Below are positions 43,898 to 53,923 of a stretch of DNA of 56,284 nt, in pieces. A program made the position numbers and the translations under genes. The DNA is from CAYUMU01 sp964445985 (GTDB taxonomy: Bacteria > Planctomycetota > Planctomycetia > Pirellulales > S012-138). Every line of letters starts with the position of its first letter. Position 1 is the first letter of the stretch. The stretch lies in contig CAYUMU010000038.1 of NCBI GenBank assembly GCA_964445985.1, positions 1 to 56,284 of the forward strand, read 5' to 3'. The notes beneath the pieces are model-generated. The model searched no databases. It saw only the letters and a list, made by a program, of their open reading frames with translations, and was not told the origin of the DNA.

Positions 43898-44101
43898 GGG
43901 CATTCTTACTCCCGCGCGCATCGGGCTGGCGATAGCTCCTCTAGCACTGCAACCGTGCGTCGCCTTGTGCCCCGGCCATCATTGCCTGCTTGGTTGCGAA
44001 GGTCGCGAAGCCAGGCTGAGATTGCCGGCGCCCAACATGAAATCGCGTTCTTCCTGGCCGAGATCGGGTAATTCGCTGCCTTGCACGCGCCGATACCTGC
44101 C

Positions 44102-45727
44102 ATGAAGTCGAGTAAGTTTTTCTCTCGGAGGACCACGCCCTTGCATGCTTCGCTGGCTAGCCGCATTGCCATCGCCGCAGGCGCTTGCTTTTTGGCAGGT
44201 TGCCGCGCGCCAGGGCGGCTTCCATCGGTCTCCGCGCCGCGGGAAACGCCGCCGGCCGCGGTGCAACAGGCCGCGCCGGCTCCCGCTGCAACGGCCGTCC
44301 AACGCTTGCCCTCGGTCCCGGCTGACAAACCGGCGAGCCCGGTGCGGTTAGTCGGCTTTCAAGGCCAACCCGGCCCCGCGACTCCCTCCGCGGCCAATAT
44401 CGAGGCCCCGGCCACAGACAGGGTGGCCAGGGCCCAAGACCGAGCAACTCCTGGCAAAGAACTGCCGATGTTGGCCGAGCCCGTTCGAACTCCACCGCCA
44501 GCCGAGGGCGATCCGCTAGCCGGCAAGCAAGTTTTCACCCTGGCCGATCTCGAGCAAATGGCTCTCACCAGCAACCCCACCTTGCCCGAAGCGCGCGCTC
44601 GCGTTGAGGCTGCTCGCGGCCGCTGGGTGCAGGTAGGCTTGCCGCCCAACACCGTCGTTGGCTACTCGGGCCAACAACTCGCCAGCGCGGGCCAGGCCGA
44701 ACAGCAAGGAATTTTTGTCGAGCAGGAATTCATTCGCGGCGGCAAGCTCCGCCTCAATCGCAACGTGATCGCCCAGGAAGTTCAACGCGCCGAGAACGAA
44801 TGGGCTTCGCAACAGCTGCGCGTGCTCACCGATGTCCGGATTTGCTTCTATCAGGTGCTGGTCGCCCAGCGGCGGCTGGAAGTGCTCTCGCAGTTGGTGC
44901 GAATCGCCCGCGAGGCCGAAGATTCCGCCAATGCGTTGCTCCAAGCCAAGGAAGCCAGCCGGCTCGATCTGTCACGGGCCATCATCGAACGCCAACGCAC
45001 GGAGCTTCGTCAGAAGACTGCCCGCAACGAACTTCAGGCAGCCTGGACCCGTTTGGAAGCGGTGCTGGGTGTGCGGCAGCTTTCGGCCTGCACCGTGGCC
45101 GGCGACCTGGATGGCTTCGATCGCGAGATGTGCATCGACGACGCCTTCGCCCGCGTCCTCGCCGAAAGCCCCCAACTGGCCGCCGCCGTTTCCAACGTGC
45201 AGCGTGCCCGCTGGGCCATCGATCGGGCTTACGCCGAACCGGTTCCTGATATCGACGTGCAAGCCATTTTCCAAAGCGACAACGCCACCGGCAGCGCCAA
45301 CGGCAATCTCCAGGTCACGTTCCCCATTCCTTGGTTGAACCGCAATCAGGGCGGAATTGCCCAGGCCCAGGCCGAACTGGTGGTGGCCCAACGCGCGGTC
45401 AATCGATTGCAACAAGGGCTCCGCTGGCGGCTCGCCGAAGTGTATCAGAAGTACTCCAGCGCCCAGAACCAGGTGCGCGACTACTCTCGCCCGGGCGGCA
45501 TTATTGAGAATGAAGCCAATGTTCTCTCCTTGATGCGGCGGGCCTACCTGGCTGGCGAAAACTCGTACTTGGACCTGCTCTCGGTGCAACAAGACAACGC
45601 CGAGGTCAACCTGCTGTATGTCGAAGCCCTGGGCGACCTCTGCGAAGCGGCCCTCGAGATCGACGGCCTGCTCCTCCGCGACAGCTTGCAAAGTCTGGAC
45701 CTCGACGACCTGGAATCGGCGCCCTAA
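44102..45727 (+). CDS. TolC-family outer-membrane efflux lipoprotein
   Basis: A protein of 541 residues. The N-terminal signal ends in the lipobox FLAGC, so it is a lipoprotein. A Pro/Ala-rich linker covers about 30-140. The TolC-like repeats have AL..NP (LTSNPTLPEARARVEAARG), long coiled helices and LLQAKEASRLDLSRAIIERQ. It should form the outer-membrane channel of a tripartite pump, but the inner-membrane partners are not in the window. Confidence 0.9.
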   Translation: MKSSKFFSRRTTPLHASLASRIAIAAGACFLAGCRAPGRLPSVSAPRETPPAAVQQAAPAPAATAVQRLPSVPADKPASPVRLVGFQGQPGPATPSAANIEAPATDRVARAQDRATPGKELPMLAEPVRTPPPAEGDPLAGKQVFTLADLEQMALTSNPTLPEARARVEAARGRWVQVGLPPNTVVGYSGQQLASAGQAEQQGIFVEQEFIRGGKLRLNRNVIAQEVQRAENEWASQQLRVLTDVRICFYQVLVAQRRLEVLSQLVRIAREAEDSANALLQAKEASRLDLSRAIIERQRTELRQKTARNELQAAWTRLEAVLGVRQLSACTVAGDLDGFDREMCIDDAFARVLAESPQLAAAVSNVQRARWAIDRAYAEPVPDIDVQAIFQSDNATGSANGNLQVTFPIPWLNRNQGGIAQAQAELVVAQRAVNRLQQGLRWRLAEVYQKYSSAQNQVRDYSRPGGIIENEANVLSLMRRAYLAGENSYLDLLSVQQDNAEVNLLYVEALGDLCEAALEIDGLLLRDSLQSLDLDDLESAP

Positions 45728-45971
45728 ACGTAGCTTGGCCGTCTCGCCCAAGAATGAACGTAGCCCCGCCACGGAACGCCAGCCCACGAACCGGTCCCGG
45801 CACGTATTGGCAACATTCAGCCGCGCGGATTCATGTGCGGGGACATTCACGCCACGAGGGTAGTCCCGTCCCCTGCCCCGCCGTAGTCTTAAGGGAACGA
45901 GGGCGTTTGTCTGCCTTCGTTTGCGCGGCTTGGCGCGACTTACCCCGCCCTCCCCTGGTTTTTATCCCGCG

Positions 45972-46694
45972 ATGAATTACTTTGCCCACGGCTGCGACTT
46001 TGTTCACGATCCCTACTTCTTGGCCGGCACGGCGGTGCCCGACTGGCTGAGCGTGACCGATCGCAAGGTGCGCGTCCGCAGCCATCAGGCCCAAACCCAC
46101 TTGGATCACCCCGATCCGCGGATTGCCGCCCTGGCCGCTGGCATCATGCGGCATCATGCCGACGACGCCTGGTTCCACGATTCGGCCGTGTTCAACGAGC
46201 TGAGTTGGAAGCTGACCGCGGCCTTTCGCGATGCCCTGCCGCCCGATGCCGGCTTTCGTCCCAGTTTCCTAGGGCATATCCTGGTAGAACTGCTCCTCGA
46301 CGCCGAACTGCTCGCCCGCCGCGGCCCTGGCGGAGAAGACTACTATCGGGCCGTGGAGTCGATCGATGCCGAGCTGGTGCAGACGGCCGTCAACAGCATG
46401 GCCAGCCGTCCTGCCCTGCTGCTGCCCGTCATGATTGCTGGCTTCTGCCGAGAGCGGTTCTTGTTCGATTACGCCGACGATGGCAAACTGTGTTTCCGAC
46501 TGAATCAGGTGCTCCGCCGCGTCAACCTGCCCCTATTGCCAGAATCGTTCCGCGAGGCCCTGGCCGCGGCTCGCGTTTGCGTGGCCGAGCGCTGGACCGA
46601 ACTCGCGCCCGATCGCGAGAAAGGGTGCCATGCTTACGCCCGTGGCGTAAGCATGCCGATGGGCGAAAATGTTAAACCGAACTCCCGCAGTTGA
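45972..46694 (+). CDS. AcpH/DUF479-like protein with repeat-encoded tail
   Basis: A protein of 240 residues. MNYFAHG at the start, GTAVPDWLSV and HHADDAWFHDSAVFNELSWK resemble the His/Asp-rich helices of acyl-carrier-protein phosphodiesterase (AcpH) relatives. The reaction, if shared, would be hydrolysis of phosphopantetheine from ACP. The last 20 residues (CHAYARGVSM and on) are the translation of a family A palindrome, so the ancestral C-terminus was altered. trpA follows. Confidence 0.55.
   Translation: MNYFAHGCDFVHDPYFLAGTAVPDWLSVTDRKVRVRSHQAQTHLDHPDPRIAALAAGIMRHHADDAWFHDSAVFNELSWKLTAAFRDALPPDAGFRPSFLGHILVELLLDAELLARRGPGGEDYYRAVESIDAELVQTAVNSMASRPALLLPVMIAGFCRERFLFDYADDGKLCFRLNQVLRRVNLPLLPESFREALAAARVCVAERWTELAPDREKGCHAYARGVSMPMGENVKPNSRS
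46629..46655. repeat. palindromic repeat family A, copy 3 (inside a gene)
   Basis: CATGCTTACGCC, CGT, GGCGTAAGCATG. It lies within the 3' end of the AcpH-like gene and is read as CHAYARGVSM. Confidence 0.85.
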
Positions 46695-46779
46695 GTCGGT
46701 CAGAAATCCAAGCCTGATTGCCGCCACGGTTCAAAACCCCACGCGACGAACGCCGCTGCCATTCCCATTTGAGCTTTCC

Positions 46780-47610
46780 ATGACCAAAATCGACACGCTG
46801 TTCGCCAACCTCAAGGCCGAGGGCCGCAAGGCCTTCATGCCCTTCATCACGGCGGGCGATCCCAACCTCGATTTTACCGCCCGGCTGTTGCAGCTCTTCT
46901 CCGAGCAGGGCTGCCACCTCTGCGAGCTGGGCATTCCCTACAGCGACCCCATCGCCGATGGCCCCGTGATTCAGGCCTCCTACACACGCGCCTTGGAAAA
47001 GAAGCTTCGCCTGGCCAACGTGCTGGAAACACTCCAGCGAACCACCCCTACCCTGCGGATGCCAGTGGTGACCATGGTTAGCTACGCCATCATCAACCGC
47101 TGGGGGGCCGAGCGGTATATCGATCAGGCCGTGGCCGCCGGAGTCGCTGGCGCGATCGTGCCCGACCTGCCCTTCGACGAAGCCGACGCCCTCTCCAAAA
47201 TTTGCCAGGCCAAAGATTTCAACCTGATTCAGCTCGTTACGCCCACCACGCCCCGCGAGCGGGCGGTACGCATTGCCGAACACTCCACCGGTTTCTTGTA
47301 CTATGTTTCGGTGGCCGGCATCACCGGTGAGCGGCAAGCCCTGCCGACGAAGCTCATCGAAGAACTCTCCTGGCTGCGTGGGCAAACGGCCCTGCCCATC
47401 TGCGTAGGCTTTGGCGTCAGCTCGCCCGAACACGTGCAGCGTTTGGCCCCCGTGGCCGACGGCCTCATCGTCGGCTCGGCCATTGTTCGCCGGGTGGCGA
47501 AAGCCAGTGAAGCGGGCGCAACCCCCGCCACGGAAGAGCAGGTTCTCGAAGAACTGGCGAAGTACGTGCAGGAAATGCTGGCCGCCTTCGCACCGGGCGT
47601 GAAAGCCTAA
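46780..47610 (+). CDS. trpA: tryptophan synthase alpha subunit
   Basis: A protein of 276 residues that cleaves indole-3-glycerol phosphate to indole and glyceraldehyde 3-phosphate. The catalytic Glu is in CELGIPYSDPIADGPVIQAS, which also holds the catalytic Asp. GFLYYVSVAGITGER and ICVGFGVSSPEHVQ form the phosphate-binding loops. Length is normal for the family. ATG 46780 is the start of homology. No other trp gene is nearby. Confidence 0.96.
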   Translation: MTKIDTLFANLKAEGRKAFMPFITAGDPNLDFTARLLQLFSEQGCHLCELGIPYSDPIADGPVIQASYTRALEKKLRLANVLETLQRTTPTLRMPVVTMVSYAIINRWGAERYIDQAVAAGVAGAIVPDLPFDEADALSKICQAKDFNLIQLVTPTTPRERAVRIAEHSTGFLYYVSVAGITGERQALPTKLIEELSWLRGQTALPICVGFGVSSPEHVQRLAPVADGLIVGSAIVRRVAKASEAGATPATEEQVLEELAKYVQEMLAAFAPGVKA

Positions 47611-47663
47611 AGGGCAGCTGCCCATCCACTTGCAGCGCGTGGCGGCGGTCAAGACGGCGGGCT

Positions 47664-48023
47664 TTACCGTGCCGTGAGCTCAACTCGATGCCCATCCGGG
47701 TCGCAGACCACGGCTCGTTTACCCCACTCAGAATTTTGAGGTTCAGAGACCCCCTGCCCTCCCGAACCCAGCAGCGCTAAGTAGGCCGCGTCGACCGATG
47801 GCACCGCAAACCCAATCCGGGCAGCACGGGTCGATTCGCCACTGTCTTTGAGCGGGTAGATCTCAAACACCTGCCCGGCCGATTCACTCGCCAAATGCAC
47901 CGGCCCACGGCCGTGAACATGACGAACGAAGCGCAAACCCAAGGCGGAATAAAATGCCTCCGCTCGGTCGAGGTCTCGACTCCGCAGCACAATCAAGTTG
48001 TAACGGGCAGGCTCATCACTCAT
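47664..48023 (-). CDS. VOC-family (glyoxalase/dioxygenase-like) protein
   Basis: A protein of 119 residues. NLIVLRSRDLDRAEAFYSAL is the first beta-alpha-beta unit, GPVHLASESAGQVFEIYPL and AVVCDPDGHRVELT the second, with Glu and His as possible metal ligands. Substrate unknown. ATG 48023 has GGGGAG about 6 nt upstream. Convergent with trpA. Confidence 0.85.
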   Translation of the reverse strand: MSDEPARYNLIVLRSRDLDRAEAFYSALGLRFVRHVHGRGPVHLASESAGQVFEIYPLKDSGESTRAARIGFAVPSVDAAYLALLGSGGQGVSEPQNSEWGKRAVVCDPDGHRVELTAR

Positions 48024-48440
48024 CGACTCTCCCCCATCTCGCCCCCCAGCAACTAGCCACCATACACCAGCCCCGAGCCCCCATCCCCTCCATGAAGATC
48101 CGCCTCTGTGCAATATGGCGTTGCAACATGAGGCGGCTTGTTGCGGTTCGCTACGACACAAAGCGCCTCAAAACGAGACACTCTCGCTCCGCTCGCGAAA
48201 ATCCGAATTATTCGTAAACCATTTCAAATAAAAGTGTTGCGTTTATTCAACGTGCGATAGCAAGCACGTGCCAGCACTTTCGGCACACGGGGTGCTTTTA
48301 AGGGTCGGCGTTGCCAGCCTGAGAAGGCAGAGGAAGTAGCCAGCCATTTGAGCGGGCCACATTCCAAACCTTCTTCGCCCGGCCTTGAGCAGCCCTCGAG
48401 CAACCGGGCGCGACACGGCGGCAACATGAGAAACGGCCCC

Positions 48441-48534
48441 AGGGGCCTCTGACGAGATTGTGTTCTGGATGGGATCCCCCTCGCCGTCCAGTTCGGTCAC
48501 CGTGGCAGTGACGCGTCGGAGGCCCCTTTTTTTA
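48441..48534 (+). ncRNA. candidate structured RNA ending in a T-run
   Basis: AGGGGCCTC (48441-48449) pairs with GAGGCCCCT (48519-48527), extended by GACG/CGTC across a mismatch. Two inner stems are CTGGA/TCCAG and GTCAC/GTGAC, giving a three-way junction. TTTTTTT follows. The length (87 nt) and layout match the element at 28541-28628. It may be a small RNA or an elaborate terminator. Confidence 0.4.
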
Positions 48535-48562
48535 TGCGCCGGGCCACATCGCGCTCGTGTGC

Positions 48563-48589
48563 CATGCTTACGCCCGTGGCGTAAGCATG
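48563..48589. repeat. palindromic repeat family A, copy 4
   Basis: CATGCTTACGCC, CGT, GGCGTAAGCATG; 27 bp, identical to copies 1 and 3. Confidence 0.85.
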
Positions 48590-48666
48590 AATGCGGGCCA
48601 TTCTTCAGCAAAGCCTCGACCCGTCGATGGGCGTCATCCAATACAAGCAGCGGCGTGGCAACCAGT

Positions 48667-49200
48667 TCAATCGTACTGCAGCAGGCTGAACGGCTCATAG
48701 CGGGCAATCTTCTTGGCGCCCATCAGGCCCACCAGCTCGATCACAAACGCGCAGCCGGCCACGTTGGCCCCGCACTTCTCGACCAGCTTGCAGCAGGCGT
48801 CGATCGTGCCCCCGGTGGCGAGCAGGTCATCCACGATCAGCACGTTCTGGCCTGGCAAGATGCCGTCGATGTGGATTTCGAGCGAGTCGGCGCCGTATTC
48901 CAGTTCGTAATGGAACGCGTGCGTATCGAACGGCAACTTGCCCGGCTTGCGAACCGGCACAAAGCCCACGCCCAGTTGCAAGGCCAACGGGGCGGCAAAG
49001 ATGAACCCCCTGGCTTCGGCGGCGGCCACGGCGTCGATTTGCACGCCCTGGTAATGGTCGGCCAGTTGGTTCACCGCCTGCTGGAATGCCGCCGGCGCCC
49101 GCAGCATGGGCGTGATGTCGCGAAACAGGATGCCCGGCTTGGGAAAGTCGGGAATGCAGCGAACATGGTCGTGCAGGTTGAGCAGGGGAGGTTGGCTCAT
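48667..49200 (-). CDS. apt: adenine phosphoribosyltransferase
   Basis: A protein of 177 residues that salvages adenine to AMP using PRPP. VLIVDDLLATGGTIDACCKL is the PRPP-binding loop; IPDFPKPGILFRDITPML and AAEARGFIFAAPLALQLG are family signatures. Length is normal. It lies just downstream of miaB on the same strand. Confidence 0.96.
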   Translation of the reverse strand: MSQPPLLNLHDHVRCIPDFPKPGILFRDITPMLRAPAAFQQAVNQLADHYQGVQIDAVAAAEARGFIFAAPLALQLGVGFVPVRKPGKLPFDTHAFHYELEYGADSLEIHIDGILPGQNVLIVDDLLATGGTIDACCKLVEKCGANVAGCAFVIELVGLMGAKKIARYEPFSLLQYD

Positions 49201-49256
49201 GGGTGGGGGGCTGGTGGCTAGGGGCTAGTTGCTGGGGGCTGTGGTAGGAAGAGTTA

Positions 49257-50753
49257 TTACGACAGGCTCACCGAGTATACCTCGGGACCCACGTGCGAGG
49301 TGACGACCATGCCGAACAGCGTGAAGGCGTTGGCATCGTAAATCTGCACGTTGAGCAACTGCCCTACCTGCCGCGGATTGCCATCGAAGACCACGATCCG
49401 GTCGCACATGGTTCGCCCGGTGAGTTGCAGCGGTTGATGCAGTGGGCTTTCTTCGGCGCCATCGTGATCGTGGTCCCCTTGCGCGTGCTGCTCGGCTGCC
49501 TGTCGCTGCTGCCGCGCCTCGCGCTTGCTGGGTCCTTCCACCAGAATTTCGACCTGCTGGCCCACAAATGGCTGGTTGTCTTCTTCGCTGATGGCGTTCT
49601 GCACGGCCAGCAAGTCGTTGTTCCGCTGCCGTTTTACCTCTTCCGGCACGTCGTCTTCGTACAGCTCAAAGCCCTTGGTCCCCTCGCGAGGGCTGTACTT
49701 GAAGATAAAGCTGTTCTTGAACCGGCTCTCGGCCGTGAGCTGCATGGTTTGCGCGAAATCGGCATCCGTCTCGCCGCTAAAGCCCACGATAAAATCGCTG
49801 GTGACCGCGCAATCGGGAATGGTTTCGCGGATGCGGCCCAGCATTTCCCGATACTCCTCCACCGTGTATAGCCGCTTCATCCGCTCCAGCATGCGGTTCG
49901 ACCCGCTTTGCACCGGTACATGCAGGTAGCGGCAAACCTTGGGCAGGTCGCGCACGGCCTCGAGTAGGTCCTGCGTCATATCCTTGGGGAAGTTGGTCAC
50001 GAACTTGATGCGATCGATCCCCTCGATTTCGTGCAGCATGCCCAGCAGGTCGGAAAGCCGGCTCGTGCGGTCCCCTTCCTTATAGCGGTAGCTGTTGACC
50101 GTTTGCCCCAGCAGCGTGATCTCGCGGCAGCCTTCATCGGCCAGTTTGCGGGCTTCGGCCACCACCTGACCCGGCGGACGGCTTTGCTCCGGCCCCCGCA
50201 CCTTGGGCACAATGCAGTAGGTGCAGAATTTGTCGCAGCCAATCATGATCCGCACGAACGCCTGATACGGCGTGGGCCGCATTTCCGGGTCGCGCAGCGG
50301 ATCGTAGCTTTCGAAGCTGCCGGCCACCTCGCTGCGGCTGCCCGCTTTGCGATCCAGGCTCACCTCCAACCGCGGTTGCCGGTCGCGAGCCACCTGCTCA
50401 ATCAGCTCGGGCACCTGGTGCAACTGGCCGGGGCCCACCACCAGGTCGACGAATGGCGCCCGCTCAAAGATCAGTTTTTGATCCTTTTGGGCCATGCAGC
50501 CCAGCACGCCGATCACCTTGTGGGGATGCTGGGTCTTGGCGTGCTTCAGCCGGCCCAGGGCACTGTAGATTTTGTCTTCGGCGTGCTGCCGCACGCTGCA
50601 GGTGTTGAACAAAATGGTGTCGGCCTCGCGGGGCGTGCCCACCAGCAGGTAGCCTTGCTTGCGCAGGGCCGCCACCACCAGCTCGCTATCGAGCATGTTC
50701 ATCTGGCAGCCGACGGTTTCGATATACAGTTTCTTGGGTTCCATGGCAGCCAT
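49257..50753 (-). CDS. miaB: tRNA-2-methylthio-N6-dimethylallyladenosine synthase
   Basis: A 498-residue radical SAM methylthiotransferase that acts on A37 of tRNAs. The N-terminal UPF0004 cysteines (VGCQMNMLDSE, FNTCSVRQHAE, GVLGCMAQKD) bind one cluster, and CDKFCTYCIVP the SAM cluster. The C-terminal TRAM domain is broken by about 32 residues of Gln/His/Asp-rich sequence (EARQQRQAAEQHAQGDHDHD) between EGPSKR and LTGRT. That insertion is unusual compared with the compact domain I know from other bacteria. Start is ATG 50753 or 50744. apt follows. Confidence 0.95.
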   Translation of the reverse strand: MAAMEPKKLYIETVGCQMNMLDSELVVAALRKQGYLLVGTPREADTILFNTCSVRQHAEDKIYSALGRLKHAKTQHPHKVIGVLGCMAQKDQKLIFERAPFVDLVVGPGQLHQVPELIEQVARDRQPRLEVSLDRKAGSRSEVAGSFESYDPLRDPEMRPTPYQAFVRIMIGCDKFCTYCIVPKVRGPEQSRPPGQVVAEARKLADEGCREITLLGQTVNSYRYKEGDRTSRLSDLLGMLHEIEGIDRIKFVTNFPKDMTQDLLEAVRDLPKVCRYLHVPVQSGSNRMLERMKRLYTVEEYREMLGRIRETIPDCAVTSDFIVGFSGETDADFAQTMQLTAESRFKNSFIFKYSPREGTKGFELYEDDVPEEVKRQRNNDLLAVQNAISEEDNQPFVGQQVEILVEGPSKREARQQRQAAEQHAQGDHDHDGAEESPLHQPLQLTGRTMCDRIVVFDGNPRQVGQLLNVQIYDANAFTLFGMVVTSHVGPEVYSVSLS

Positions 50754-50817
50754 TTTAGCAGGGAAAACCGCCGCTGCGGAGTCCGGATTACGAGCTACCC
50801 CAATTCACGCGGGGTGC

Positions 50818-50845
50818 CATGCTGACGCCCCCTGGCGTAAGCATG
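50818..50845. repeat. palindromic repeat family A, copy 5
   Basis: CATGCTGACGCC, spacer CCCT, GGCGTAAGCATG: one mismatch between arms. It is upstream of miaB. Confidence 0.8.
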
Positions 50846-51094
50846 CAGAAGCGCCCGCCAATCGAGAGGGGGGGTGGCTGGGGTCAGGCGGTCGCCAAAC
50901 AACCACCGATCACCCGCTCAGCGCAGCCGACAGCCTGCCCCCAGAGCCAAACGCCTGGGCCAACTTTCACAGGACCAACCACGAAAAAAGGCCAGCCGCG
51001 CATGCGCGTCAGGCCTTGGATTGGGCTTATACCTTCTCCCTGCCGAACCAGGCCCGGCGGAAAAAGGGTGATTTTGTGGCCGCGGCGGGGAAGG

Positions 51095-51373
<279 letters not shown>

Positions 51374-51988
51374 GGGGCAGAATACTCCTCTCAGGTTGCT
51401 CGGTCTAAGTTGAAAGCCAGACCTCGTGCCTCGTTCGGCGGGAGGTGGACCACTTCCCCCTCCTTTTCGACCGAATTGGGTAGAAACTTTGGATGAAGCT
51501 GGAGAGGAAAATCGATGGCCTTTTTCCCGCCTGCGAACTGCTGTGTTCCCAGCTGCCATTTTGCCACGCCAACAAACGTGCTCGGTGCGGCCCGCGGTGA
51601 AGCGCGTGATCGATTCCCCTGCCAAAAGCTTCAATTTGGGTGAATCCTAGTACTGCGGAGAAATACTGTCAAGCAGCCCAATCGGGGTTGACCGCCCGTG
51701 GCCTCAACCGGCCTGCCCACACCACCCAAGAGCCGCGGCTGGCTATCCGCCAGGCCCCACCCGGTTGGCAGGTATCGGACTGGTTTCTGTTGTGAACCTG
51801 CCATGAAAACCACCCGGAATGCTACTTGCCCTGGGGGCTGGGGAATCGAAAATGTGTGGGAACGATAGTCGCGAAATGGACACACAGGGGACGGTTCCCG
51901 CACGCATCGCGGGGAAGACGCCGTCTCCCTTCTTGTTTGCCTGATTTTGGTCCGGTCGGGCCGTATGGGTTTCCCTCGGGGTTTACCG
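51374..51988. other. intergenic region between divergent ferredoxin and speA genes
   Basis: About 600 bp with no gene seen. It should hold both promoters; no operator was recognised. Confidence 0.5.
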
Positions 51989-53887
51989 ATGCAGCATGAA
52001 TGGAAGATCGCCGATGCCGTGGATTTGTACGACGTGGCCCGCTGGGGCAACGGCTACTTCGGCATCAACCCGCAAGGGCACGTCTGTGTTCATCCCACCA
52101 AAGACCCCGCCAAATCGATCGACCTGAAAGAACTCGTCGATCGCATGGCCCTCCGCGGTTTCGATCTACCGATCCTGTTCCGGTTCACCGACATCATCGG
52201 CTCGCGGATGGCCGACCTCAACGAGGCCTTCTCCAAGGCCATTGCCGACCACGGCTACCAGGCTGGCTATAGCTGCGTGTACCCCATCAAGGTCAACCAG
52301 CAGCGGCAAGTGGTCGAAGAAGTCGTCAACCACGCGGCCCGCTACAAGTTTGGGCTCGAGGCCGGTTCCAAGCCCGAACTCATGGCCGTGGTGGCGCTGG
52401 CCAACAACGAAATGCCCATCGTTTGCAACGGCTTCAAAGACGCCGAGTTCATCGAAATGGCCATGCTGGCCCACAAGATGGGCCGCAACATTCTGCCCGT
52501 GGTCGAAAAATACACCGACCTCAAGCTCATTCTGCATTACGCCGAAAAGCTCGGCGTGCGTCCCAACATTGGCATGCGCGTCAAACTGGCCGCCCGCGGC
52601 TCGGGCCGCTGGCAACTCTCCGGCGGTTACCGCTCCAAGTTCGGCCTCACCGTCAGCGAAATCGTGCAGGGCTTTGAAGAGCTCAAAAGCCACGGCATGG
52701 AAGACTGCCTGAAACTGCTGCACTTCCACCTCGGCAGCCAAATCACCAACATCCGCCGCATCAAAGGGGCCCTCACCGAGGCGGCCCGCATTTATGTGGA
52801 ACTGAGCAAGAGCGGCGCCGGCCTCAAGTACTTGGATGTCGGCGGCGGCCTGGGCATCGATTACGACGGCTCGCAAACCGACTTCGAAAGCAGCATGAAC
52901 TACACGCTGCAAGAATACGCCAACGACGTGGTGCATTACCTGCAAAGCGTGTGCGACGACGCCGGCGTGGCTCATCCCAACATCGTTTCCGAAAGCGGCC
53001 GGGCCCTCGTGGCCCACCATAGCGTGCTGGTGTTCAACGTGCTCGGCGTGGCCGCGCAGGGCAACGGCGAAATTCCCCAAGTGCCCGAAAACTTCGAGCA
53101 GCCGCTGCACGATCTCCGCGATGCCTTCGAAGACCTCACCAGCCGCAACCTGCTGGAACGCTACCACGACGCCCAACAAGCGCTGGAAAGCGTGATCAGC
53201 CTGTTCTCCAACGGCTACCTGCCGCTCGAACAGCGGTGCATTGCCGAAAGCCTGTACTGGGCCATTTTGCGCAAGATCCAGCGGCAGGTGAAAGACACCG
53301 AGTACGTGCCCGAGGAACTGCAAACTCTCGACTCGCTGCTCAGCGAAACCTACTTCTGCAACTTCTCGCTGTTCCAATCGATCCCCGACAGTTGGGCCAT
53401 TCACCAGTTGTTCCCCGTGATGCCGATCCATCGGCTGGAAACGCAGCCCCGCCATCCGGCCGTGCTGGGCGATATCACCTGCGATTCCGACGGCAAGATC
53501 GACCGCTTCATCGATCGCCGCGACGTCAAGCGCACCCTGCCGCTGCACACCTACGACGGCCGCCCTTACTACCTGGGCGTGTTCCTCACCGGCGCCTATC
53601 AAGAAATCCTCGGCGACCTGCACAACCTGTTCGGCGACACCAACGCCGTGCATGTGCATCTCGACCCCGACAACAACGTGATCCTCGACTCGATCGTGAA
53701 GGGCGACACGGTTCGCGAAGTGCTGCAATACGTGAACTTCGACAGCGATGCCCTGGTGCGCAACCTCCGCACCGACGTGGAAAAATCCGTCCGCGAAGGC
53801 CGCCTCGACGACGAGCTCGCCGGCCGCCTGATGCGGTTTTACGAGGAAGGCATGCGAGGGTACACGTATTTGGAAGAGACGCCGTAA
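51989..53887 (+). CDS. speA: biosynthetic arginine decarboxylase
   Basis: A 632-residue PLP enzyme making agmatine from arginine, the first step of polyamine synthesis by the agmatine route. VYPIKVNQQRQVVEEVV holds the PLP Lys; LLHFHLGSQITNIR, YLDVGGGLGIDYDGS and IVSESGRALVAHHSVLVF are SpeA signatures. Length is normal. ATG 51989 is chosen; an upstream ATG at 51965 is possible. Confidence 0.95.
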   Translation: MQHEWKIADAVDLYDVARWGNGYFGINPQGHVCVHPTKDPAKSIDLKELVDRMALRGFDLPILFRFTDIIGSRMADLNEAFSKAIADHGYQAGYSCVYPIKVNQQRQVVEEVVNHAARYKFGLEAGSKPELMAVVALANNEMPIVCNGFKDAEFIEMAMLAHKMGRNILPVVEKYTDLKLILHYAEKLGVRPNIGMRVKLAARGSGRWQLSGGYRSKFGLTVSEIVQGFEELKSHGMEDCLKLLHFHLGSQITNIRRIKGALTEAARIYVELSKSGAGLKYLDVGGGLGIDYDGSQTDFESSMNYTLQEYANDVVHYLQSVCDDAGVAHPNIVSESGRALVAHHSVLVFNVLGVAAQGNGEIPQVPENFEQPLHDLRDAFEDLTSRNLLERYHDAQQALESVISLFSNGYLPLEQRCIAESLYWAILRKIQRQVKDTEYVPEELQTLDSLLSETYFCNFSLFQSIPDSWAIHQLFPVMPIHRLETQPRHPAVLGDITCDSDGKIDRFIDRRDVKRTLPLHTYDGRPYYLGVFLTGAYQEILGDLHNLFGDTNAVHVHLDPDNNVILDSIVKGDTVREVLQYVNFDSDALVRNLRTDVEKSVREGRLDDELAGRLMRFYEEGMRGYTYLEETP

Positions 53888-53923
53888 CGGCAGATTTTTC
53901 TGCTGACGCAGTGCTGCTGAAGC

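Larger units (their letters stand above)
48024..48666. other. intergenic region with structured element and repeat
   Basis: About 640 bp without a gene. It contains the hairpin at 48441-48534 and a family A repeat (48563-48589). Other short frames have no support. Confidence 0.55.

Noticed and set aside
46669..46779. longer start for trpA
   Set aside because: The added residues include repeat-adjacent sequence, and TrpA homology begins at ATG 46780.
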